From assembly GCA_019245415.1 (NCBI GenBank), contig JAFARO010000017.1:1-64000 (forward strand): a stretch of 64,000 nt of DNA, in the 5' to 3' direction. Position numbers and translations under genes: made by a program. The DNA is from Alphaproteobacteria bacterium (lineage in GTDB: Bacteria; Pseudomonadota; Alphaproteobacteria; Micropepsales; Micropepsaceae). The notes beneath the pieces are model-generated. The model had not been told where the DNA came from, did no database searches, and saw nothing but the letters and a program-made list of their open reading frames with translations. This document shows, one piece after another, positions 55,488-63,458 of the stretch (positions are counted from its first letter, which is position 1; each line of letters begins with the position of its first letter).

Positions 55488-56531
55488 ATGGCCAACGGTA
55501 CCTGGACGAGCAGGCGCACACGCGGTTACCAGCTTCCGCTCGCGGTGCTCTTCGTGCTGGCCGTCGCGCTGGTTCTGATCGGCAAAGCGCAGTCCACCCT
55601 GTTCGACCGCGCGCGCGCCCATATCACCGACTGGATGCAACCGGAACTCGCGGTGCTGCACCGGCCCTTCGACTGGGTGTCGAGCGGCTGGCGAAACCTC
55701 GGCGACATCTTCAGAACGCATGAGGAAAATATCCAGCTGAAGGCCGAGAACGCGCGGCTCAAGCAGTGGCAGACCTATGCGGTGTCGCTCGAGGCCCGCG
55801 TCAAGCGCTACCAGCTGCTGCTGAAGGCGGTCCCCGATCCGGCATTGACCTCGGTGCTGTCGCACGTCATCGGCCGCGCCCGGCGGCCCTTCCTCGAGAC
55901 CATGATCCTGGACGCAGGCAGCGCCAACGGCGTCAAGCCCGGTCAAGCGGTGATCGACAGTCGCGGCATGATCGGCCGTATCTTCCTGGCCGGCGAGCAC
56001 ACCTCATGGGTGATCCTGCTCACCGACTTGAACAGCCGAATTCCGGTCGTCGTCGAGCCCGGCCATGCCTCCGCCATCCTGGCCGGCGACAATGCCAGGG
56101 CGCCCGCTCTGGAGACGCTGGCGCAAGGCGTCGTCGTTCATGAAGGCGACCAGGTAGTGAGTTCGGGCGATGGCGGAATCCTGCCGCCGGGCCTGCCCAT
56201 CGGGACCGTGGTCGCCGATAGCGGCGGCTTCCGTGTCGCGCTTCTGGCCGATCCCTCGGCCACACAAGACGCCGAGATCGTCGACTTCAAGAGTCCCGTC
56301 GAGATGCCCTCTGCGGCCGGGGCGAAGGATCTGCCCATCTCCGCCGCTGGCCTGCCGCCTGCGATGCCCCAGCCCGCGCCCGTGCCGGGAAATGCGAATG
56401 CGCCGGGCGCGATGTCCGCTCCCTTGGCTTCGGGCACGGCATCCGCGCCGGTCAAGCCGCCAGCGCAGATGCGCAAGCCCAATATTGCCGCGCCGCCGAG
56501 CCCCGATACAGGGCCGGCCGACGATCAGTGA
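55488..56531 (+). CDS. mreC: Rod shape-determining protein MreC
   Basis: A 347-residue bitopic protein linking MreB to the periplasmic wall machinery. The TM helix lies at about 14-32 (LAVLFVLAVALVLIGKAQ), a coiled coil at 65-105 (HEENIQLKAENARLKQWQTY), and the double beta-barrel core has MILDAGSANGVKPGQAVID, GMIGRIFLAGEHTSWVILLT and DNARAPALETLAQG. The last 80 residues are a Pro/Ala-rich, probably disordered tail. It lies 38 bp after mreB. Confidence 0.95.
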   Translation: MANGTWTSRRTRGYQLPLAVLFVLAVALVLIGKAQSTLFDRARAHITDWMQPELAVLHRPFDWVSSGWRNLGDIFRTHEENIQLKAENARLKQWQTYAVSLEARVKRYQLLLKAVPDPALTSVLSHVIGRARRPFLETMILDAGSANGVKPGQAVIDSRGMIGRIFLAGEHTSWVILLTDLNSRIPVVVEPGHASAILAGDNARAPALETLAQGVVVHEGDQVVSSGDGGILPPGLPIGTVVADSGGFRVALLADPSATQDAEIVDFKSPVEMPSAAGAKDLPISAAGLPPAMPQPAPVPGNANAPGAMSAPLASGTASAPVKPPAQMRKPNIAAPPSPDTGPADDQ

Positions 56532-56538
56532 GGGCGCG

Positions 56539-57066
56539 ATGGACCGCAGCGGCATCTCCATCGCCAGCCGGGCCTTCGCCGGGATCCTGCCCGTCGGACT
56601 GGCCTTGCTGGGTGCCATCATCGCCAACACGCCGCTGTCGCTCACCGGCGGCATCGTGCCTGGACCGCTGCTCGGCCTGATGCCGATCTATTACTGGGGT
56701 CTGGTGCGCCCCGACCTGATGCCGCCGTTCTGGGCCTTCGCCGCGGGCCTGCTCGAGGACGTGCTCTCCATGGGCGCGCCGGGGGTGTGGACCGTCTCCT
56801 ATGTGGTGGCCTACGCGCTGATCGACCGCCAGCGCGACGCGTTCGCGGGGCTCTCGGGCTTCGGCGCCATTCTGGGCTTCGCCACCGTCTGCAGTCTTGC
56901 CTGCGCCTCGGCCTATCTCGTCGAGTCCATTTATTATTGGCGGCTTGCGCCTTTCGCGCCGGTGATGAGCGTGCTGGCGATGAGCATCGTGTTCTACATT
57001 CCCGCGGCAATGTTCTTCGGAACCGTGCAGCGGCGGCTGGTCGGCCCCTTGCGGGGAGACTTCTGA
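56539..57066 (+). CDS. mreD: Rod shape-determining protein MreD
   Basis: A 175-residue inner-membrane protein with about five to six TM helices (GILPVGLALLGAIIANTP, LGLMPIYYWGLVRP, FGAILGFATVCSLACASAY, FAPVMSVLAMSIVFYIPAAM). The central PPFWAFAAGLLEDVLSMGAPG is the conserved MreD signature. The ATG is seven bases after the mreC stop, and its last base is shared with the mrdA start. It partners MreC and RodA. Confidence 0.93.
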   Translation: MDRSGISIASRAFAGILPVGLALLGAIIANTPLSLTGGIVPGPLLGLMPIYYWGLVRPDLMPPFWAFAAGLLEDVLSMGAPGVWTVSYVVAYALIDRQRDAFAGLSGFGAILGFATVCSLACASAYLVESIYYWRLAPFAPVMSVLAMSIVFYIPAAMFFGTVQRRLVGPLRGDF

Positions 57067-58964
57067 TGCCGCTATTCGACCGCAAGGACAAGAGCCGCTA
57101 CGCCAGCTTTACCCGGCGCACCTTGATGGTCTCCGGCGGCATGACGGCGGTGCTCTGCGCGCTTGGCGGACGTCTCTATCAGCTGCAGATCCGCGACGGG
57201 GCGCTCTATCGCACCGCGGCCGAAGACAACCGTGTCAACGAGCGCCTCGTCGCGCCGCCGCGCGGGCGCATCCTGGACCGCTTTGCATCGGAACTCGCCA
57301 ACAACCGGCGCAACTACCGCCTGCTCTTCGTTGCCGAACAGGCCAACGAAAAGGCGGAAACCGCGCTCAACTCCATCGCGCGCGTCATCCAGCTCTCCGA
57401 CCAGCAGAAGAAGCGCGTGCTGCACGACCTTTCGATCAACAAGAAATTCGTGCCCGTCGTCGTGGCGGAGAACCTTTCCTGGGAGGCCTTCGCGCTGCTC
57501 AATCAGCACCTGCCCTATCTCCCCGGCGTCCAGCCCGATGTCGGGGAAACCCGTTCCTATCCGTATGCCGAACAGCTTTCGCATCTGCTCGGCTATGTCG
57601 CGCCCGTATCGCCCGACGACAAGAAAGGCGGGGACGACGACGATCCGCTGCTCGATCTGCCCGGCTTCCGCATCGGCAAGCGCGGGATCGAAAAACAGTT
57701 CGACACCGAGATCCGCGGCGAAGCCGGCGCCAGCCGCGTGGAAGTCAACGCCTATGGACGCGTGATCCGCGAGCTGTCGCGTGACCCGCCGGTGCCGGGC
57801 AAGGACGTCTATCTCACCATCGACCGCGAGCTGCAGAGCTTCACCGACCAGCGGCTGGCGGGCGAGAGCGCGGCCTGCGTGGTGATGGACGTGGCGACCG
57901 GCGACGTGCTCGCGCTCTCGTCCACGCCGGGCTTCGATCCCAACCTGTTCAACGTCGGCATCGGCCAGGACCAATGGCGCGCGCTGATGACCGATGACCA
58001 CAAGCCGCTGATCAACAAGGCGATCGCCGGCGAGTATCCGCCAGGCTCGACCTTCAAGCCGGCAATGGCGATGGCGGCGGTGCAGAACGGGCTGTCGAAT
58101 CTGCAGGTCAATTGCAGCGGCGCGCTCCAGTTCGGCAACAACGTCTTTCATTGCTGGGCCTGGAAGAAGGGCGGCCACGGCCATGTCGATTTGAAGCGCG
58201 GCATCCAGGTCTCCTGCGACATCTTCTTCTACGAGGTCGCGCGTCATCTCGGCATCGACAAGATGCATGACGCGGCGGTGGCACTGGGCTTCTCCAGTCG
58301 CACTGGCATCGAGATACCCAGCGAGCGTCCCGGTCTGATCCCGAGCACGGCGTGGAAGCTGCAGAAGACCGGCGTTCCCTGGCAGCCCGGCGACTCGCTG
58401 AGCGCCGGTATCGGCCAGGGCTATGTGCTGGCGACGCCGATCCAGCTTTGCACCGCAGCGGCACGCATCGCCAGCGGCAAATCGGTGTCGCCGCGCATCG
58501 TGCGCGTCGTCGGCAATCAGTGGCAGCCCCGGCCTTCGCCCGCACCGCTGCCCTTCCCGGAAGAATCCTTCGCCGCGGTGCAAGAGGGCATGAATCTGGT
58601 TGCGAATGTTCCGGGCGGCACGGCCTATGCGTGGCGCATCACCGAGCCGGGCTTCGAGATGGCGGGCAAGACCGGCACCGCGCAGGTCCGCGTCATCACC
58701 AAGGCCGAGCGCGAAAGCGGCGTAAAAAACGACGCCAGCCTGCCCTGGGCCCTGCGCGACCACGGGCTTTTCATCGCCTTTGCCCCGGTGGCACAGCCCA
58801 AATATGCCTGCGCCTGCGTCGTCGAGCACAATGCACCGCCGCATCCCCAGGTGCAGGTGGCGCGGGACGTGCTGCTGTTCGCGCAGCAACGCGACATTCT
58901 CGGCCGCCGCGCGGCCTACCCGCTCGATTCCGCCGACACCACGCCGCAAAGGGACCGCGCATGA
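57066..58964 (+). CDS. mrdA: Penicillin-binding protein 2 (elongation transpeptidase)
   Basis: Cross-links peptidoglycan during elongation. The 632-residue protein has one N-terminal TM helix (about 18-36) and the pedestal segment NRVNERLVAPPRGRILDRF. The transpeptidase domain has nucleophile Ser328 in PPGSTFKPAMAM, a second motif near GIQVSCDIFFYEVARHLGID (SxD rather than SxN) and AGKTGTAQVRV. The start overlaps the mreD stop and the stop overlaps the rodA ATG. It works with RodA as the glycosyltransferase-transpeptidase pair. Confidence 0.97.
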   Translation: MPLFDRKDKSRYASFTRRTLMVSGGMTAVLCALGGRLYQLQIRDGALYRTAAEDNRVNERLVAPPRGRILDRFASELANNRRNYRLLFVAEQANEKAETALNSIARVIQLSDQQKKRVLHDLSINKKFVPVVVAENLSWEAFALLNQHLPYLPGVQPDVGETRSYPYAEQLSHLLGYVAPVSPDDKKGGDDDDPLLDLPGFRIGKRGIEKQFDTEIRGEAGASRVEVNAYGRVIRELSRDPPVPGKDVYLTIDRELQSFTDQRLAGESAACVVMDVATGDVLALSSTPGFDPNLFNVGIGQDQWRALMTDDHKPLINKAIAGEYPPGSTFKPAMAMAAVQNGLSNLQVNCSGALQFGNNVFHCWAWKKGGHGHVDLKRGIQVSCDIFFYEVARHLGIDKMHDAAVALGFSSRTGIEIPSERPGLIPSTAWKLQKTGVPWQPGDSLSAGIGQGYVLATPIQLCTAAARIASGKSVSPRIVRVVGNQWQPRPSPAPLPFPEESFAAVQEGMNLVANVPGGTAYAWRITEPGFEMAGKTGTAQVRVITKAERESGVKNDASLPWALRDHGLFIAFAPVAQPKYACACVVEHNAPPHPQVQVARDVLLFAQQRDILGRRAAYPLDSADTTPQRDRA

Positions 58965-60115
58965 CCATCCGCGCCTATGCCGCCGCGCGGCGCACGCTGA
59001 CGCTGGCCGACAAGCTCTATGAGATCAACTGGGGTCTGGTCCTTCTGGTCACCTTGATCGCCTGTGTCGGCTTCGCCATGCTTTATTCGGTGGCGGGCGC
59101 GAGCTTCAGCCCCTGGGCCGGCAAGCAGATGCTGTTTTTCGCCGCCGGCATGGTGCTGCTCGTCGTCGCGGCGCTGGTCGATGTGCGCATCTGGCTCAGC
59201 CTCGCCTATCCCGCCTACGCGGTGTCGCTGCTGCTGCTCGTCGTCGTGCTGGCGCTTGGGCATTCGGCGCTCGGCGCCCAGCGCTGGATCGCCATCGGAC
59301 CGCTGGAGCTGCAACCTTCGGAGCTGATGAAGATCGCACTGATCCTGGCGCTGGCGCGCTATCTCCACGGGCTCGGCGTCGAGGACGTCTCAAAGCCGGT
59401 CAGGCTCTTGATCCCCCTCGTCATGATCGCCCTGCCCGCGCTCCTGGTGCTCAAGCAGCCCAACCTGGGCACCACGATCATCCTAGTGGCGGACGGGATC
59501 TCGCTGCTGTTCCTGGCCGGATTGTCATGGTGGTGGATCGTTCCGGCGCTGGCCGGCGTGGCCGGCGCAGTGCCCGTCGCCTGGCGCTTCTTCCTGCACG
59601 ACTATCAGAAGGCACGGGTGATGACCTTCCTCAATCCGCAATCCGACGCGCTGGGCGCCGGCTGGAACATCACTCAGGCCAAGATCGCCATCGGCTCCGG
59701 CGGGCTGACCGGCAAGGGCTTTCTTCAAGGCTCCCAGAGCCGGCTCAACTTCCTGCCCGAGAAGCATTCCGACTTCATCGTCACCAATTATGGCGAGGAG
59801 TTCGGTTTCGTCGGCTGCATCGCATTGTTGCTGCTGTTCGCGGTTGTCATCGGCTACGGCGTGCAGATCGCGATGTCTGCGCGCAGCCAGTTCGGCCGCC
59901 TGGTGGCGATGGGGCTGGTGCTCAACTTCTTCTTCTACATCCTCATCAACGGCGCCATGGTGATGGGCCTGATCCCGGTGGTGGGTATCCCCATGCCGCT
60001 GATCTCCTATGGCGGCACCGCGATGCTGACTGTGATGTTCGGATTCGGCATCCTGATGAGCATCCATGTCCACCGCCAGGTGGAAATCCCCCGCCATTCC
60101 GGCGGCATAATCTGA
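58961..60115 (+). CDS. rodA: Rod shape-determining SEDS glycosyltransferase RodA
   Basis: A 384-residue polytopic SEDS protein that polymerises lipid II. About ten TM helices are visible. Signature regions are GAQRWIAIGPLELQPSELMK, LKQPNLGTTIILVADGISLL, AGWNITQAKIAIGSGGLTGK, FLPEKHSDFIVTNYGEEFGF with the conserved His-Ser-Asp, and VGIPMPLISYGGTAMLTVMF. The ATG overlaps the mrdA TGA. It is the last gene of the elongasome operon and is followed 119 bp later by tRNA-Lys. Confidence 0.97.
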   Translation: MTIRAYAAARRTLTLADKLYEINWGLVLLVTLIACVGFAMLYSVAGASFSPWAGKQMLFFAAGMVLLVVAALVDVRIWLSLAYPAYAVSLLLLVVVLALGHSALGAQRWIAIGPLELQPSELMKIALILALARYLHGLGVEDVSKPVRLLIPLVMIALPALLVLKQPNLGTTIILVADGISLLFLAGLSWWWIVPALAGVAGAVPVAWRFFLHDYQKARVMTFLNPQSDALGAGWNITQAKIAIGSGGLTGKGFLQGSQSRLNFLPEKHSDFIVTNYGEEFGFVGCIALLLLFAVVIGYGVQIAMSARSQFGRLVAMGLVLNFFFYILINGAMVMGLIPVVGIPMPLISYGGTAMLTVMFGFGILMSIHVHRQVEIPRHSGGII

Positions 60116-60234
60116 GCCCGTGGCAGGCGCGAAAGCAGCCTGCGCCGGCCAGCTGCCGCAAGCCGAAATTCGCCCTTCCGCGCACATGGACAGCACGGGA
60201 CAGGCTTGCTATACGCGCCCCCTTCGCGTGCCCA

Positions 60235-60310
<76 letters not shown>

Positions 60311-60666
60311 GCCATAAGTGATTGATTCCACAGAATAATTCATTTCCGTGTACAGACGGAATAGCGCCCACATTTCCGAAGGTTGCGGGATTGTCTCCAC
60401 ATGAGACCGGTCTCTGCTCGCACGATCCGGGTCCTGAATGGCCCCAATATGCCCTTTGTCTCTGCGCCCAAAAATCCGTTTCCCTGAAATTGTGTCGCCG
60501 CGTCGCGGAGACCGGTTCGTATGCCGCCAGAGACCGGTTCGATTGCTTGAAACTATATCTCTATTTTCAAATTTATGCGGCAATTGGTATTTTCGGATTC
60601 CTCCGGAGCTTGCGACCTTACAGCTAGCATTGCATGGTTGTGGAGGAGCCGTGGCAGGGGTCTGAG
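60311..60666. other. A/T-rich intergenic region with repeated AGACCGGT motifs
   Basis: This 356-bp stretch holds no credible gene. It contains a perfect 12-bp palindrome GAGACCGGTCTC (60403-60414) and two direct copies of GAGACCGGTTCG at 60508-60519 and 60530-60541, spaced 22 bp (two helical turns). These lie 125-160 bp before the XRE regulator gene and could be its operators. No second copy of the tRNA-Lys 3' end is visible in the window. Confidence 0.6.
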
Positions 60667-61059
60667 ATGGTGCGAGGATCTGTATCGGTCGATGACCAGA
60701 AGATCGGTGCGCGCATTCGTAAGGGGCGACTACAGCGAGGTTTTTCGCAGACCGAACTCGGGAACTCGCTCGACCTGTCCTTCCAACAAGTGCAAAAATA
60801 TGAGAAGGGCACGAACCACGTAAGTGCCGTTCGCTTGTGCCAAATCGCACGTTTACTCGGCGTCTCCACCGAATTCCTCTTAGAAGGAATTGAGCTTCCA
60901 GCCGTGAAGGATCAGCGCCGACAAGCCATTTTTTCGGCGGACGAATTGGTGCACTCGGCTCAGGCTTTGGCTCTGCTGACGGCCTTCAATCGCATCCGCA
61001 AGGGACCTATCCGTAGAAAATGTCTCGCACTTGTGCAAGCGATTGCGGACGAAACTTGA
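60667..61059 (+). CDS. XRE-family HTH transcriptional regulator
   Basis: A 130-residue repressor-type protein. The helix-turn-helix is at about residues 12-65: KIGARIRKGRLQRGFSQTEL, GNSLDLSFQQVQKYEKGTNH and VSAVRLCQIARLLGVSTEFL. The C-terminal 60 residues are charged and helical with no recognised domain. The ATG at 60667 follows AGGGG by seven bases; an ATG at 60634 would add 11 residues. It converges on the LysR gene (6-bp gap). Such regulators often control themselves; repeated AGACCGGTTCG motifs lie upstream. Confidence 0.85.
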   Translation: MVRGSVSVDDQKIGARIRKGRLQRGFSQTELGNSLDLSFQQVQKYEKGTNHVSAVRLCQIARLLGVSTEFLLEGIELPAVKDQRRQAIFSADELVHSAQALALLTAFNRIRKGPIRRKCLALVQAIADET

Positions 61060-61065
61060 GTGACC

Positions 61066-62085
61066 TCAGGGTCGTTTCACCGCACCTGTTGATGCAGTGG
61101 GCGCAGAATCCATCCCCGCGAATCCCTCGAACAGCTCATTAATCGAAGCATCGTTGATGCGCGAAGGCAGGTCGCGCGGATGGATGAAATCATCGCCGAA
61201 CCACGGAAAGCGCTTGTGAGAAAATGCTTCCACGAGCCAGTCTATAAGACGTCTCACTCGGGGCATCTTGCTCGCGTCCGGGTGGTAGGTGAGCCAGATA
61301 TCGTGAGCGATGCGAACGTCTTCGACCTCCACCGGAACCACGCGCGCACCTATTGCCGGGGCATAGGTCGGCAGCATTCCAATGCCCGCCGAACGGGCGA
61401 TAAACCAATAGTGCGCGCTGCTGACATTTGCTTTGATCGCAATCGTTCCCACTTCCGGCACACCCGGAAAAATGCGGTTGAAATCCTCCATTGACGTGAT
61501 TTGGTCGGCGAGTTGGAGGACGATGCGATGCCGCTGCAGTTCCTGACGTGTCGTGGGACAGCCAAACGTATTGAGGTATTCTTGAGAGGCAAATGGCATC
61601 GCGTGAAGACGGCCAAGCTTCACCATCTTCATATTCTCACCCCGAGGCGGCGTGATTTGAACTGCAAGATCAGTCTCGAGACGCAACACGTCTGCTGGAT
61701 GCATTGCGCAGCGCATGTTTACGATCAGTTGAGGGTGCGCCCGTTGAAACTCGACGATACGGGGCGCAAGCCAGAACGTTCCCAATCCTTCGGTGACGCT
61801 TAGCCTCACCTCGCCTTTGAGCATTGTGCTTTGGCTTCGTGCGCGCAGGAAATCGAATGACGCTGCTTCCATACGCTTAGCGGCCGCGAGTACGAGCTCG
61901 CCCTCTGGTGTGATGCGCACGCCGTCAACATGGCGGGTGACCAGAGTGAGACCCAACTGCCTCTCAAAGCCGCTTAGGCGGTCTCGCAGGGTGTTGATTG
62001 ACATGTTGAGCTTGAGGGCCGCACTGCGGAAGCTGCCGCAGCGCATGACTTCCAGAAAGATACGAGCGCCGGCCCAGTTGGGCAT
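61066..62085 (-). CDS. LysR-family transcriptional regulator
   Basis: A 339-residue LTTR. The winged HTH at about 1-60 reads GARIFLEVMRCGSFRSAALK and LNMSINTLRDRLSGFERQLG. The effector domain starts near residue 90 (GEVRLSVTEGLGTFWLAPRI) and includes CAMHPADVLRLETDLAVQI and ARSAGIGMLPTYAPAIGARVV. Family HTH positions favour the ATG at 62085; the frame extends to an ATG at 62154, but that part would translate two operator-like palindromes. It is divergent from the tandem-GNAT gene, the usual LTTR/target layout, so it probably controls that gene and itself. Confidence 0.88.
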   Translation of the reverse strand: MPNWAGARIFLEVMRCGSFRSAALKLNMSINTLRDRLSGFERQLGLTLVTRHVDGVRITPEGELVLAAAKRMEAASFDFLRARSQSTMLKGEVRLSVTEGLGTFWLAPRIVEFQRAHPQLIVNMRCAMHPADVLRLETDLAVQITPPRGENMKMVKLGRLHAMPFASQEYLNTFGCPTTRQELQRHRIVLQLADQITSMEDFNRIFPGVPEVGTIAIKANVSSAHYWFIARSAGIGMLPTYAPAIGARVVPVEVEDVRIAHDIWLTYHPDASKMPRVRRLIDWLVEAFSHKRFPWFGDDFIHPRDLPSRINDASINELFEGFAGMDSAPTASTGAVKRP

Positions 62086-62100
62086 CGAGTAGTAGTTCTC

Positions 62101-62154
62101 GTGTTCGAGATGCTGAACACCGCTGTCAGTTTTTGTGTTCGGCATGTTGAACAC
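62101..62154. promoter_or_regulatory. Twin GTGTTC-N8-GAACAC palindromes, probable LysR operators
   Basis: Two 20-bp palindromes, 62101-62120 and 62135-62154, share GTGTTC-N8-GAACAC and agree at 17 of 20 positions. Their centres are 34 bp apart, close to three helical turns. They lie in the region between the LysR start (62085) and the divergent GNAT start (62231). The T-N11-A-like core and paired sites fit LysR-type binding. Confidence 0.75.
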
Positions 62155-62230
62155 CTATTCACAGAATCTTCTGCATACAAGGCCATGACGCTCCCTCTAG
62201 GTTTTTGTCGAGACATAGAGAGAGATCGTC

Positions 62231-63445
62231 GTGACCATTCAGCCCCTGGAGTGTTTCGACATCGAGAAACCTCCCCAAAAGCCCGAGCACTACCTGACCA
62301 GCTTGGACGTGAGTCGGCTCGCCAAGCGCCTCGTCATCTTTACGCCGACCGGGGCCACTGTCGAATCCCTGGTCGAGATGGCAAGGCGCGATATTCCCAG
62401 AATCGCCAGCGCGTCAGTTGTACAGGGGGTCGTTAGCCACAACCCGGACAACCTGTGGGCCATAGCGAGGAAGGAGAGCTTTGACTCAGCCTATCCGATA
62501 GTCGAAGGCTTTGTCGCCTTTCTTATGCTCAACGAAGCGGGGCTGCGAGCACTGGGTGACGGCACTCTCGAACGCCGATCGCCGGATCTTGCGATGCTTG
62601 CACGTCAGCACGAGCGGCCCGCAGGTATCTACACCTGGGCGGTTTTCGCACCCAACGGCCTCGTCGCCGCGATTCCATTGATACTCGAAAAAATCTCAGC
62701 ACCGCTCTACGCCGAGGTCGACCTATTCGCCTGGGCGTCGACGCCGAATGGCAAGCGGCTTTGCGAGTCGCTCGGCTTCCGGCAAGGTGCCCCAATAAGC
62801 GGCGAGCTTGCGCCCCTACTCTATCACTTCTCGAGGAACTCGCAACGTGAGGCCGAGATCAGACCCTTTGACAGCTATCGCCACGGCCAGGAAGGTCCAG
62901 GCGTTACCGTCGCGCGCACCTTTGAAGACCTCATGCGGGTCGTGGCAATTCGCAGTGCCGTGTACATCGCGGAGCAGGATTGCCCCTACGAAGAAGAGTT
63001 CGACGGCAACGACCTCTCTTCCACCAATCTCCTAGGGTATATCGGCGACGAGCCTGCAGGTTGCATCCGCATCCGCTACTTCGCGGGATTTGCCAAGATC
63101 GAGCGACTCGCGGTTCGTCACGAGTTTCGCACCAGCAAGCTTGCATTCCGCCTGGTCCGGGCCGCTGTCGCGCTTGCCGCTTCGAAGGGATATGTGCGGC
63201 TATACGGCCATGCTCGAAAGGATCTGGTGCGGTTCTGGAGCCTGTTCGGATTCAAACCGCTCGAAGGCCGACGGGAGTTCACTTTTTCAGACGTCTCCTA
63301 TGTCGAGATGGTCCGCGATGGACACCCGGATCCTCACGCGATCAGCCTCGACGAAGACCCATACGTGCTCATCAGGCCAGAAGGCCGATGGCATATTCCC
63401 GGTGTCCTCGAGCGCTCCGCCGTCCGCGGCACGTCCCAAAACTGA
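62231..63445 (+). CDS. Tandem GNAT-fold acyltransferase
   Basis: A 404-residue protein with two GNAT-like halves. The N-terminal half (about 20-190) ends with TPNGKRLCESLGFRQG, a GNAT-type tail, but its acyl-CoA loop is unclear. The C-terminal half (about 225-360) has IRSAVYIAEQDCPYEEEFDG, an ElaA/autoinducer-synthase-like opening, then YIGDEPAGCIRIRYFAGFAK, IERLAVRHEFRTSKLAFRLV and KDLVRFWSLFGFKPLEG. The start is GTG with GAGAGAG upstream. It lies 13 bp before the isochorismatase-like gene. The substrate is unknown. Confidence 0.78.
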   Translation: MTIQPLECFDIEKPPQKPEHYLTSLDVSRLAKRLVIFTPTGATVESLVEMARRDIPRIASASVVQGVVSHNPDNLWAIARKESFDSAYPIVEGFVAFLMLNEAGLRALGDGTLERRSPDLAMLARQHERPAGIYTWAVFAPNGLVAAIPLILEKISAPLYAEVDLFAWASTPNGKRLCESLGFRQGAPISGELAPLLYHFSRNSQREAEIRPFDSYRHGQEGPGVTVARTFEDLMRVVAIRSAVYIAEQDCPYEEEFDGNDLSSTNLLGYIGDEPAGCIRIRYFAGFAKIERLAVRHEFRTSKLAFRLVRAAVALAASKGYVRLYGHARKDLVRFWSLFGFKPLEGRREFTFSDVSYVEMVRDGHPDPHAISLDEDPYVLIRPEGRWHIPGVLERSAVRGTSQN

Positions 63446-63458
63446 GCAGAGGTTGACG

